Of a stretch of 64,000 nt of DNA, positions 1 to 7,894 are shown piece by piece; position 1 is the stretch's first letter, and each line of letters opens with the position of its first letter. The position numbers were made by a program, and so were the translations under genes. Where the stretch lies: positions 248,001 through 312,000 of the forward strand of contig NZ_JABFUC010000002.1 of assembly GCF_022341425.1 (NCBI RefSeq). The letters run 5' to 3'. This DNA is from Billgrantia campisalis. GTDB taxonomy: Bacteria; Pseudomonadota; Gammaproteobacteria; Pseudomonadales; Halomonadaceae. Below the pieces are notes generated by a model. That model worked only from the letters and a program-made list of their open reading frames with translations, ran no database searches and was not told the DNA's origin.

Positions 1-396
1 GAGACCCAGGGCCATGCCGCCTACGCCCGAGCGCGGGCGCCGCGACTGCTGCGCGAGGGCGCCGATCCGGCGGACATCGCCCGGGTCGAGGCGGAGATGC
101 AGAAGCTGCATGTGGCGGGCTTCGCCCAGGCCGGCTGGATGCTCGCCAACGACCTGCTGTCACGCTACCTGCCGGTCGCACCGGCGCTGCCGACCCTGGT
201 GGTGTGCGGCGACGAGGATCGCATCACCCCGCCCGAGGATGCCCGTGGCCTGGCCAGCCGCCTGGGGTTGCCCTATCGCGACATCCCGCGGGCCGGGCAT
301 GCCAGCTATATCGATGCACCCGAGGCCTTCGCCCGGGTCCTGGACGACTTCGCCCGCCCGCTGCTTGGCGTGGCCGACGCTTCCGAGACACCCTAG
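1..396 (+). CDS. alpha/beta-hydrolase, C-terminal part (partial)
   Basis: The reading frame is open from the first base, so the N-terminus and nucleophile elbow are outside the window. About 131 residues remain. They show the late half of an alpha/beta-hydrolase fold: a beta strand TLVVCGDEDRITPP carrying the probable catalytic Asp, followed by the catalytic His in RAGHASYIDAPEAF. It is followed after 9 bases by an SDR gene and looks like part of the same operon as aspartate dehydrogenase, ALDH and a ThDP enzyme, so it probably cleaves an ester, amide or C-C bond in that pathway. The substrate is unknown. Confidence 0.8.
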   Translation, partial: ETQGHAAYARARAPRLLREGADPADIARVEAEMQKLHVAGFAQAGWMLANDLLSRYLPVAPALPTLVVCGDEDRITPPEDARGLASRLGLPYRDIPRAGHASYIDAPEAFARVLDDFARPLLGVADASETP

Positions 397-405
397 GAGA
401 TCCCC

Positions 406-1200
406 ATGAGTTTTCTGATCGAACAACGCGTTGCCGTGGTCACCGGCGGCTCCTCGGGGATCGGCCTCGAGACCGTGCGCCTGCTGCTGGCCGAGGGCGC
501 CCGGGTGGCCTTCTGCGGCCGCAATGCCGAGCGTCTGGCGACGGCCGAGGCGAGCCTGCGTGAGGCCTTCCCCGACGCCGAGCTGCTGGCGATGTCCTGC
601 GACGTGCTCGACGAGGCCTCCTGCGCGGATTTCGCGGCGGCGGTGGCCCAGCGCTTCGGCGGCGCCGACATGCTGATCGCCAATGCCGGCCAGGGCTACG
701 TGGCCCACTACGACGACACCCCCAAGGAGGCCTGGCTGGCCGAGGCCAACCTCAAGCTGTTCGGCGTGATCAACCCGCTGAACGCCTTTCGGGCGCAACT
801 GGCCGCCGCCGAGATCGGCTCGCTCACCTGCGTCAACTCCCTGCTGGCGCTGCAGCCGGAGCCCCACATGATCGCCACCTCGGCGGCCCGGGCGGCGCTG
901 CTCAACCTGACCCACTCCCTGGCCCACGAGCTGGTCGACGAGGGCATCCGGGTCAACTCCATCCTGCTCGGCATGGTGGAGTCGGGGCAGTGGCGGCGGC
1001 GCTTCGAGGCCCGCGACGACCAGTCGCTGAGCTGGGAGCAGTGGATCGCCGGCATCGCCGCCAAGCGCGGCATCCCCATGAAGCGCCTGGGGCGCCCTGA
1101 GGAGCCGGCCCGCGCCCTGGTGTTCCTGGCCTCGCCCCTGGCCTCCTTCACCACCGGTGCCGCACTCGACGTCTCCGGCGGCTTCAACCATCACCTTTAA
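406..1200 (+). CDS. SDR-family protein without canonical Tyr/Lys
   Basis: This 264-residue Rossmann protein has the cofactor loop TGGSSGIG near residue 14, NAG near residue 90 and a C-terminal GAALDVSGGF, all typical of classical short-chain dehydrogenases. The expected YxxxK catalytic pair is absent: the aligned stretch is ATSAARAALLN, giving Thr and Arg (or Ala) instead of Tyr and Lys, although the upstream Ser in CVNSLLA is kept. The start follows a good RBS (taggag). It lies between the hydrolase and aspartate dehydrogenase with short gaps, so it is co-transcribed. It may be a divergent reductase or have lost redox chemistry. Confidence 0.85.
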   Translation: MSFLIEQRVAVVTGGSSGIGLETVRLLLAEGARVAFCGRNAERLATAEASLREAFPDAELLAMSCDVLDEASCADFAAAVAQRFGGADMLIANAGQGYVAHYDDTPKEAWLAEANLKLFGVINPLNAFRAQLAAAEIGSLTCVNSLLALQPEPHMIATSAARAALLNLTHSLAHELVDEGIRVNSILLGMVESGQWRRRFEARDDQSLSWEQWIAGIAAKRGIPMKRLGRPEEPARALVFLASPLASFTTGAALDVSGGFNHHL

Positions 1201-1220
1201 CCCGCGAGGACGCCTCCGCA

Positions 1221-2018
1221 ATGACGACCAAGCGTTTGATGATCATCGGCTACGGGGCCATGGCCCAGGAAGTGCATCGGCTGCTGCCGGCGGGCCTGGA
1301 ACTGGCCTGGGTGGTGGTGCCCGAGTCCCAGCTGGTGTCCACCCGCGAACAACTGGGCGCCGGGGTCGAGGTGCTCTCCTCGACGACCCAGTGCGAGGGG
1401 CGTCCCGACCTGGTGGTGGAGTGCGCCGGCCAGCCCGGACTCGCCGAGCATGGCGAGGCGGTGCTCGGCCGGGGCCTGACCCTGGCCATCGTGGCCACCG
1501 GCGCCCTGGCCGATGAGGCGCTCTATGGCCGCCTGCGCCAGGCCGCCGAGGCGGGCGGCGGGCGCATGCTGGTGCTCTCCGGTGCCGTGGCCGGCATGGA
1601 TGGCCTGGCCGCCGCCCGGGAGGGCGGCCTGGAAAGCGTCACCTACGAGGCCTGCAAGGCCCCCGGGAGCTGGAAGGGCAGCCATGCCGAGCAGCTGGTG
1701 GACCTGGACGCCCTCACCGAGGCGACGGTCTTCTACGAAGGCACCGCCGGCGAGGCCGCGCGCCTCTTCCCGGCCAACGCCAACGTGGCGGCCACCATCG
1801 CCCTGGCCGGGATCGGCATGCAGGCCACCACCGTGCGCCTCACCGCCGATCCGGCGGCCACCCGCAACACCCATCGCATCCACGTCCAGGGGCGCTTCGG
1901 CGAGTTCCGTATCGAGCTCAACGGCCGACCCCTGGAGCACAATCCCAAGACCTCGATGCTCGCCGCCCTGTCGGTGGTCCGCGCCTGTCGCCAGGTGCTG
2001 GACCCGGTGACGGTGTGA
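1221..2018 (+). CDS. nadX: L-aspartate dehydrogenase
   Basis: This 265-residue protein matches the NAD(P)-dependent L-aspartate dehydrogenase family, which interconverts L-aspartate and iminosuccinate/oxaloacetate plus ammonia. It has an N-terminal Rossmann loop IIGYGAMAQEV, the signature SGAVAGMDGLAAA around residue 117, the FPANANVAATIALAG segment of the DUF108 domain, and the C-terminal NPKTSMLAALSVV. The stop codon overlaps a possible GTG of the next gene. No nadA or nadC is adjacent. With an ALDH and a ThDP enzyme in the same operon, a catabolic or ammonia-handling role is more likely than NAD biosynthesis. The symbol is by family only. Confidence 0.82.
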   Translation: MTTKRLMIIGYGAMAQEVHRLLPAGLELAWVVVPESQLVSTREQLGAGVEVLSSTTQCEGRPDLVVECAGQPGLAEHGEAVLGRGLTLAIVATGALADEALYGRLRQAAEAGGGRMLVLSGAVAGMDGLAAAREGGLESVTYEACKAPGSWKGSHAEQLVDLDALTEATVFYEGTAGEAARLFPANANVAATIALAGIGMQATTVRLTADPAATRNTHRIHVQGRFGEFRIELNGRPLEHNPKTSMLAALSVVRACRQVLDPVTV

Positions 2019-2035
2019 GCGAAAGGAGCATGACG

Positions 2036-3502
2036 ATGACCCAACCGATCTTCATCGCCGGCGAGTGGCGGGTCGGACGAGGTGACCCCCTGACCTCGAT
2101 CTTCCCCGCCGACGGTTCGGTGAACGCCCGGCTCAATGCCGCCAGTCTCGAGGACGTGGACGAGGCGATCGCGGCCGCCGACGCCGCCTGGCGGCGCCCC
2201 GAGTGGCGCGACCTGGTGCCCCACCAGCGGGCCACCATCCTCTATCGGGTCAGCCAGCTGATCGAGTCGCGTCTCGAGGAACTGGCCGCCCTGCAGACCC
2301 GCGACAACGGCAAGCCCCTGGCCGAGACCCGCGCCCTGGTGGCCAGCGCCGCCGGCACCGCCCGCTACTTCGCGGCGGCCTGCGAGACCCTGGAGGGCGA
2401 GCTGCCCACCCCGCGCAGCGCCGACCTGATGACCCTGAGCACCTACGAGCCGCTCGGCGTCATCGCCGCCATCACGCCCTGGAACTCGCCCATCGCCAGC
2501 GAGATGCAGAAGGTCGCCCCGGCGCTCGCCGCCGGCAACGCCGTGGTGCTCAAGCCCGCCGAGGCCACGCCGCTGATGGCCCTCAAGCTGGCCGAGCTGT
2601 TCGAGGAGGCGGGGCTGCCCAAGGGGCTGCTCAGCGTGCTGCCGGGCCGCGGCCGGGTGATCGGCGAGGCCATCGTGCGCCACCCCAAGGTGCGCAAGAT
2701 CTCCTTCACCGGCGGCACCAATACCGGCCGTCATCTGGCCCATATCGCCGCCGACAAGCTGATCGGCACCTCGCTGGAGCTGGGTGGCAAGTCGCCCACC
2801 ATCGTCTGCGAGGACGCCGACCTGGAGGAGGCCGCCCAGGGCATCGCCTACGGCATCTTCAGCTCCGCCGGCCAGGCCTGCATCGCCGGCTCGCGGCTGT
2901 TCGTCCCGCGTCGCCGCTACGACGAGGTGATGACCCGCCTGCTGGAGATCACCCGCGGCCTGCGCGTCGGCCATCCCGAGACCCCGGGCACTCACCTGGG
3001 GCCGCTGATCAGCGAGGCCCATCGCGACAGCGTGGCCGCCTACGTGGACCAGGCTTGTGCCGAGGGGGGCCGGGTGCTGTGTGGCGGCGGCGCGCCGCAG
3101 GATGCCGAGCTGGCCCGGGGCAGCTACTACCTGCCCACCCTCATCGAGGGGCTGCCCCACGACAGCGCGGTGTGCCAGGAGGAGATCTTCGGCCCGGTCC
3201 TGGTGGCGCTGCCCTACGACGACGAGGAGCAGTTGGTCGGCTTGGCCAACGACAACGTCTTCGGCCTGGCCGCCGGCATCTGGGCCGCGGACTACCGGCG
3301 TGCCCTGCGCCTGGCCGCGCGTCTCGAGGCCGGTACGGTGTGGATCAACACCTACAAGAAGTTCGCCATCTCCACCCCCTTCGGTGGCTTCAAGGAGAGC
3401 GGCCTGGGGCGCGAGAAGGGGCGCCAGGGCATCCAGGCCTACATGCAGCAGAAGAGCCTCTACCTGGGGCTGGGCACTGCCCCCATGGGCTGGGCCAACT
3501 GA
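2036..3502 (+). CDS. NAD(P)-dependent aldehyde dehydrogenase
   Basis: A full-length ALDH of 488 residues. It shows the N-terminal NPAD-like region, TPWNSPIASEM in the cofactor fold, the general-base Glu in LELGGKSP and the nucleophile Cys in GQACIAGSRLF, ending with GGFKESGLGREKG. Three in-frame starts exist at 2015 (GTG), 2030 and 2036. The AAGGAG at about 2022-2027 sits at proper spacing only for 2036, which I chose. It is in one operon with aspartate dehydrogenase upstream and the ThDP enzyme downstream. It presumably oxidises an aldehyde released by the ThDP decarboxylase/lyase. The substrate cannot be told from sequence. Confidence 0.9.
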   Translation: MTQPIFIAGEWRVGRGDPLTSIFPADGSVNARLNAASLEDVDEAIAAADAAWRRPEWRDLVPHQRATILYRVSQLIESRLEELAALQTRDNGKPLAETRALVASAAGTARYFAAACETLEGELPTPRSADLMTLSTYEPLGVIAAITPWNSPIASEMQKVAPALAAGNAVVLKPAEATPLMALKLAELFEEAGLPKGLLSVLPGRGRVIGEAIVRHPKVRKISFTGGTNTGRHLAHIAADKLIGTSLELGGKSPTIVCEDADLEEAAQGIAYGIFSSAGQACIAGSRLFVPRRRYDEVMTRLLEITRGLRVGHPETPGTHLGPLISEAHRDSVAAYVDQACAEGGRVLCGGGAPQDAELARGSYYLPTLIEGLPHDSAVCQEEIFGPVLVALPYDDEEQLVGLANDNVFGLAAGIWAADYRRALRLAARLEAGTVWINTYKKFAISTPFGGFKESGLGREKGRQGIQAYMQQKSLYLGLGTAPMGWAN

Positions 3503-3536
3503 CGCCGCGCCGGCACCCACAACAAAGGAATTCACC

Positions 3537-5168
3537 ATGAGCACCATCACCGTCGGCGAAGCGATCGCCCGTACCCTCGAGGCCTATGCGGTCTCCGCCG
3601 TCTACGGCGTCATCTCCATCCACAACCTGCCGATCGCCGACGCCGTCGGACGGCGCGACAAGATCCGCTTCGTGCCCGCCCGCGGCGAGGCCGGCTCGGT
3701 GACCATGGCCGATGCCCACACCCGGGTGGGCAGCCTGGGCGTGGCCCTGACCAGCACCGGCGCCGGCGCCGGCAACGCCATCGGCGGCCTGCTCGAGGCG
3801 CTCAACGCCGGCACGCCCCTGCTGCACATCACCGGCCAGGTGGAGAAGGCTTACCTGGACCGGGACGCCGGCTTCATCCACGAGACCAAGGATCAGCTCA
3901 CCTTCCTCCGGGCCAGCTCCAAGGCCGCCTACCGGGTCTGCACCCCGGAGCAGGCGGTGCCCCTGCTGCATCGCGCCATCCGCGAGGCGATGACCCTGCC
4001 GCGGGGGCCGGTGAGCCTGGAGATCCCCATCGACATCCAGGCCAGCCCGGTCGAGTGGGTAGAAACCTCACCGGTGGCCCCGGCCACCCCGGCCCCGGTC
4101 GCCGATGCCGAGATCGATGCGCTGGCCGAGCGGCTCGCGACGGCCAGGCGCCCCTTGCTGTGGATCGGCGGCGGGACCCTGGAGGCCAGCGAGGCGGTCA
4201 GGCGCTTGGCGGATGCCGGCATCCCGGTGGTCTCCAGCACCCACGCCCGCGGCGTGCTGCCCGACGGCCACCCGCGCAGCCTGCGTGCCTTCCACAACGC
4301 CGCCTCGGTGGAGGCGCTGTTCGCCGAGAGCGACCTGATGGTGGTGGCAGGCTCCAGGCTGCGCAGCAACGAGACCAAGACCTACTCCGTCGAGCTGCCG
4401 CGGCCCCTGGTGCAGATCGATGTCGACCCCGCCGCCGCCCATCGCAACTACCGGGCCGACGCCTTCCTGTGCGGCGACTGCGCCGATGTGCTGGGTCGCC
4501 TGGCCGATCGCCTCGCGGGGCGGAAGCCGGATGCCGCCTACGACGCGGCGGTGGCCGAGGCGGTGAGCCAGGCCGAGCAGGCGCTGCGCACCCAGGTGGG
4601 CGAGTACGCCAAGCTCAGCGATGCGGTGCGTGCCGCCCTGCCCGAGGACGGTATCTTCGTGCGCGATATCACCGTCTCCGGCAGCACCTGGGGCAGCCGC
4701 CTGCTGCCCATCGAGCGGCCGCTGACCAACATCCACTCCCTGGCCGGGGCCATCGGCCTGGGCCTGGCCCATGGCATCGGCTGTGCCGTGGCCCGGCCCG
4801 ACCGCAAGGTGGTCACCCTGGTCGGCGACGGCGGCCTGGCACTCGGCCTCGGCGAGCTGGCGACCATGGCCCAGGAGAAGCTCGACATGACCCTGATCGT
4901 GATGAACGACGGCGGCTACGGGGTAATGCGCGGCATCCAGGAGAAGTATTTCGAGGGGCGCCAGTACTACAACGAGCTGCACACCCCGAACTTCCAGCAG
5001 CTGGCCGATGCCATGGGCATCCAGCGCTGGAAGGTCAGCCACGGCGACGACTTCGCCGCGGTGCTGGCCGAGGCAGTGGGTCAGCCGGGGCCGGCCCTGG
5101 TGGAGGTGGACATGCCCAGTGTCGGCGAGTTGAAGTTCTCCGGCCCGCCCCAGAAGACACTCTACTGA
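3537..5168 (+). CDS. thiamine diphosphate-dependent enzyme (acetolactate synthase/decarboxylase-like)
   Basis: This 543-residue protein has the three-domain ThDP fold: an N-terminal Pyr domain with the catalytic Glu in RGEAGSVTMADA near residue 55, a central domain, and a C-terminal PP domain with the Mg/ThDP motif VGDGGLALG ending in MNDGGYG. The ORF is open further upstream, but AAAGGA at about 3524 and the alignment of the first strand favour 3537. Family members decarboxylate 2-oxoacids or make acetohydroxyacids. Genes of this subtype sit with aspartate dehydrogenase and SDR genes in other proteobacteria, as I recall, but their reaction is not established to my knowledge. Confidence 0.85.
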   Translation: MSTITVGEAIARTLEAYAVSAVYGVISIHNLPIADAVGRRDKIRFVPARGEAGSVTMADAHTRVGSLGVALTSTGAGAGNAIGGLLEALNAGTPLLHITGQVEKAYLDRDAGFIHETKDQLTFLRASSKAAYRVCTPEQAVPLLHRAIREAMTLPRGPVSLEIPIDIQASPVEWVETSPVAPATPAPVADAEIDALAERLATARRPLLWIGGGTLEASEAVRRLADAGIPVVSSTHARGVLPDGHPRSLRAFHNAASVEALFAESDLMVVAGSRLRSNETKTYSVELPRPLVQIDVDPAAAHRNYRADAFLCGDCADVLGRLADRLAGRKPDAAYDAAVAEAVSQAEQALRTQVGEYAKLSDAVRAALPEDGIFVRDITVSGSTWGSRLLPIERPLTNIHSLAGAIGLGLAHGIGCAVARPDRKVVTLVGDGGLALGLGELATMAQEKLDMTLIVMNDGGYGVMRGIQEKYFEGRQYYNELHTPNFQQLADAMGIQRWKVSHGDDFAAVLAEAVGQPGPALVEVDMPSVGELKFSGPPQKTLY

Positions 5169-5200
5169 GCGACCGAGAAACCGTCGAGATCACGAGCCCG

Positions 5201-5218
5201 CCCCCGCCTCGCCGGGGG
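5201..5218 (+). terminator. GC-rich hairpin after the ThDP gene
   Basis: Five C, an 8-base loop and five G form a short GC-rich hairpin 33 bases after the ThDP-gene stop. There is no T-run, so it may only attenuate transcription before the porin gene. Confidence 0.35.
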
Positions 5219-5339
5219 TAGGGGGAGCTTTGGCCGGAAAACGAAGTTGGGGAGGTGATGACCGCGACAACAACGACAAGCACTCAGTGGAACCGACAAC
5301 AACCAACGTCCTGACATTCAAGTTCAAGAGGAACTTTCA

Positions 5340-6551
5340 ATGAAATACAACAAGGTAATGGCACTGGCCGCGATGCTGCCGGTGGGGCTAACTGCTGCCA
5401 CTTCCCAGGCCTTCGATGTGGTCCCCGCTGGAGAGCCGGTGGTCACCGGGGAGCCGAGTCGTGTGGGGGCGCCCTGGAACCATCGCTCCACCTTCAATAT
5501 TCCCGGCACCAATACCGATGTCGCCTTCGGCGGCTATGTGAAGTTCGACGCCCACTACGATTTCGATTTTGATCAGGGCGACGCCACCGATCCGTTGGCG
5601 CTGCTCAATCCGGCCAACGAGACCGACGGGCGCACCACCTTCACTGGCAAGGAGTCGCGGCTCAACTTCCGTACCCATACCCGCACCGATCGTGGCACCG
5701 TGACCACCTTCGTCGAGGGACACTTCCTGCCCGATGCCAAGTTCAACCTGCGCCACGCCTATGGTGAGTACCTGGGTTTCCTGGCCGGGCAGAGCTGGAC
5801 CAACTTCATGCACTTCCACGGCACCCCGCGCAGCCTCAAGCTGGGGGGGCCCATCGGCTATGCCACCGGTCGTCCCAATCAGCTTCGCTACACTCACCGG
5901 GCCGGGCCCAACGCCTTCTCGGTTTCCCTGGAGGAGCCTTCCTTTGCCCTGTCGCCCATCGGCAGTGCCGGTGTGGAGACCGAGAATCGCCTGCCGACCC
6001 TGACCGCTCGCTACCAGTTCGGCCGCACCTTCGGTATTTCGGCTCTGGTCAGTGAGTTCTCCACCAACGAAGCCACTACCGGTGTGGATGAGAGCACCAC
6101 CGGCTATGGCTTTGCTGCGCAATTGGCAGTGCCTATGGGAGATGCCACGACCTTCAAGGCCAACGCCACCGTGGGCAGCGGCCTGGGTAGCTACCTGAGC
6201 TTTGTGCCGGATTTCGTGGCCGGTGGTCGCACGCCGGATGCCTATATCGATGCCAACGGCGCTCTCAAGAGCGTTGATTCCCACGCCTTCGGGGTCTCCC
6301 TGGAGCATAACTGGAACAGCGACTGGTCCAGCGCCGTCGGTACTTCTCGCTTCAGTCAGGATTTGCCGGACGATATCGCCGGCTTCCAGAGTGGCCTGGA
6401 TCGCGTGCAGTACTCCTTCGTCAACCTGATCTGGGACGTCAATCAGCGCCTGTCCACCGGTATCGAGTACCAGCACTCCGATATCAAGCGGGTCAACGGC
6501 GAGTCGGACGACGCCAGCCGCATCCAGGCCAGCGTGCAGTTTCACTTCTAG
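5340..6551 (+). CDS. DcaP-like outer-membrane porin
   Basis: This 403-residue protein has a signal peptide (MKYNKVMALAAM..., cleavage near TSQA-FDV). The mature part is rich in alternating aromatic beta strands and ends in SVQFHF, a classic outer-membrane beta-barrel terminus with C-terminal Phe. The segments FGGYVKFDAHYDFDF, GQSWTNFMHF and YATGRPNQLRYTH match the DcaP family of trimeric porins, whose characterised members pass dicarboxylic and aromatic acids. RBS GAGGAA lies upstream of the start. It stands 171 bases after the ThDP gene and probably imports the substrate of that operon; it is followed by a strong terminator. Confidence 0.85.
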   Translation: MKYNKVMALAAMLPVGLTAATSQAFDVVPAGEPVVTGEPSRVGAPWNHRSTFNIPGTNTDVAFGGYVKFDAHYDFDFDQGDATDPLALLNPANETDGRTTFTGKESRLNFRTHTRTDRGTVTTFVEGHFLPDAKFNLRHAYGEYLGFLAGQSWTNFMHFHGTPRSLKLGGPIGYATGRPNQLRYTHRAGPNAFSVSLEEPSFALSPIGSAGVETENRLPTLTARYQFGRTFGISALVSEFSTNEATTGVDESTTGYGFAAQLAVPMGDATTFKANATVGSGLGSYLSFVPDFVAGGRTPDAYIDANGALKSVDSHAFGVSLEHNWNSDWSSAVGTSRFSQDLPDDIAGFQSGLDRVQYSFVNLIWDVNQRLSTGIEYQHSDIKRVNGESDDASRIQASVQFHF

Positions 6552-6627
6552 GGCGCTGCCTCCCGGGGAACGGGCACCGCTCGCCCAGGCCCCGTCCCCG
6601 GGTCTTTCCTTGACGCTTACCGTTTTT

Positions 6628-6654
6628 GCCGATGGCCCCACCATCGGCTTTTTT
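6628..6654 (+). terminator. rho-independent terminator of the porin gene
   Basis: Perfect 8-bp stem GCCGATGG/CCATCGGC with a 5-base loop, followed by six T (6649-6654). It lies 77 bases after the porin stop and faces the convergent MFS gene. Confidence 0.9.
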
Positions 6655-6676
6655 CCTGGTGACGGCGGCTGCGGCG

Positions 6677-7894
6677 CTAGGGAGGCGATGGCAGGGGGGA
6701 TTCACGCTCGGCTTGCCGCCACTGCCTCAGCAGCCAGGCGAAGGCGAGGCCGAGCAGCAGCAGCCATACGCCGGCGGCGGCCAGCAGCCATTGGCTATTG
6801 GCCAGGCGCAGCACGATACCCCCCAGGCTGACCCCCACCGACTGGCCGAGAAACAGGCAGCCGGCGAACACCGCCATGCCGGTGCCGCGGGCGGTGGGCG
6901 CCATCTGGGTGGCATTGATCTGCAGGGTGCTGTGCATCATGTAGAAGCCGAGCCCGGTGGAAAAGGCGCTGGCGGCGGCCAGCAGCGGCTGTGGCGCCAG
7001 GGCCAGCCCAATGAAGCCCGCCCCCATCAGCAGGCCGCCCCCGGCGGCCAGGCCCGGTTCGCCCAGGCGCCTGACCAGCGGCCTGGCCAGGGCGGCGAAG
7101 ATCAGCCCGCCCACGCCGAACAGGGCCACCATCAGTCCCGCCTGGGTCAGCGAGACCTCAAGCCTGGCGTAGAGGTGACTGGCCACGAAGGCCAGGGCGC
7201 CGAAGGCGGCGATGCCCTCGAGAAACACCAGCGCCAGGATGCGCCGGGCACGGGCGATTCGCAGGATCTCGCCAAGGCGCGCCACGAAGGCGACCCCCCC
7301 CTGTTCCGCCTTGGACGGGGAGAGACTGGGGCGGCGATGCAGCATCGCCAGCAGCAGCCCACCGGCCAGCAGGAACAGCAGCGTCAGTAGGAAGAAGGCG
7401 GCCTGCCAGCCCAGCGTATCGGCGAGAAAACCGCCCGCCACCTGCCCGGTGATCAGCCCCATTACCGCACCCGAGAGCATGTGGGCCAGCGTCACCTGGC
7501 GGCTCTCATAGGGCACGTTGTCACCCACCCAGGCCATGGAGAGCGGAATGATGGCGGCGGCTGTGGCACCGGTCAGGGTGCGAAACACCAGCAATAGCGA
7601 CAGCGACCCGGAAAGCGCCGAACCCAGCGCACCAACCGCGCAGGCCACGGTGGCCAGGCCGATGACCCGCAGCGTGCCATGGCGGTCGCCCAGTGGGCCG
7701 TAGGCGAGCTGCATGACACCGTAGGCGATGGCGAAGAGGGTGATGTTCTGCGCCACGTCGGCCACCGGGCGCTCGAAGGCATAAGACAGGGCCGGGAGCA
7801 TGGCGTCGGTGACTCGCATGGACGCCATGCTGGCGAAGCCGGCCAGGGCGAGCAGCAGGATGACCAGGCGAGAGGGAGGCGAGGTACCGCTCAA
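6677..7894 (-). CDS. MFS transporter (second of a tandem pair)
   Basis: About 405 residues with roughly 12 hydrophobic helices and the MFS loop motif YGPLGDRHG after helix 2. The frame is open far upstream, but that part is a shadow of the neighbouring transporter. The protein proper begins at SGTSPPSRLVILLLAL, probably from a TTG (7894-7892) that overlaps the stop of the upstream MFS gene by 4 bases and has a GGGGG-type RBS. Translational coupling is likely. The substrate is unknown. Its position at the end of the homogentisate operon suggests uptake or efflux of aromatic acids or their metabolites. Confidence 0.8.
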   Translation of the reverse strand: MSGTSPPSRLVILLLALAGFASMASMRVTDAMLPALSYAFERPVADVAQNITLFAIAYGVMQLAYGPLGDRHGTLRVIGLATVACAVGALGSALSGSLSLLLVFRTLTGATAAAIIPLSMAWVGDNVPYESRQVTLAHMLSGAVMGLITGQVAGGFLADTLGWQAAFFLLTLLFLLAGGLLLAMLHRRPSLSPSKAEQGGVAFVARLGEILRIARARRILALVFLEGIAAFGALAFVASHLYARLEVSLTQAGLMVALFGVGGLIFAALARPLVRRLGEPGLAAGGGLLMGAGFIGLALAPQPLLAAASAFSTGLGFYMMHSTLQINATQMAPTARGTGMAVFAGCLFLGQSVGVSLGGIVLRLANSQWLLAAAGVWLLLLGLAFAWLLRQWRQAERESPLPSPP

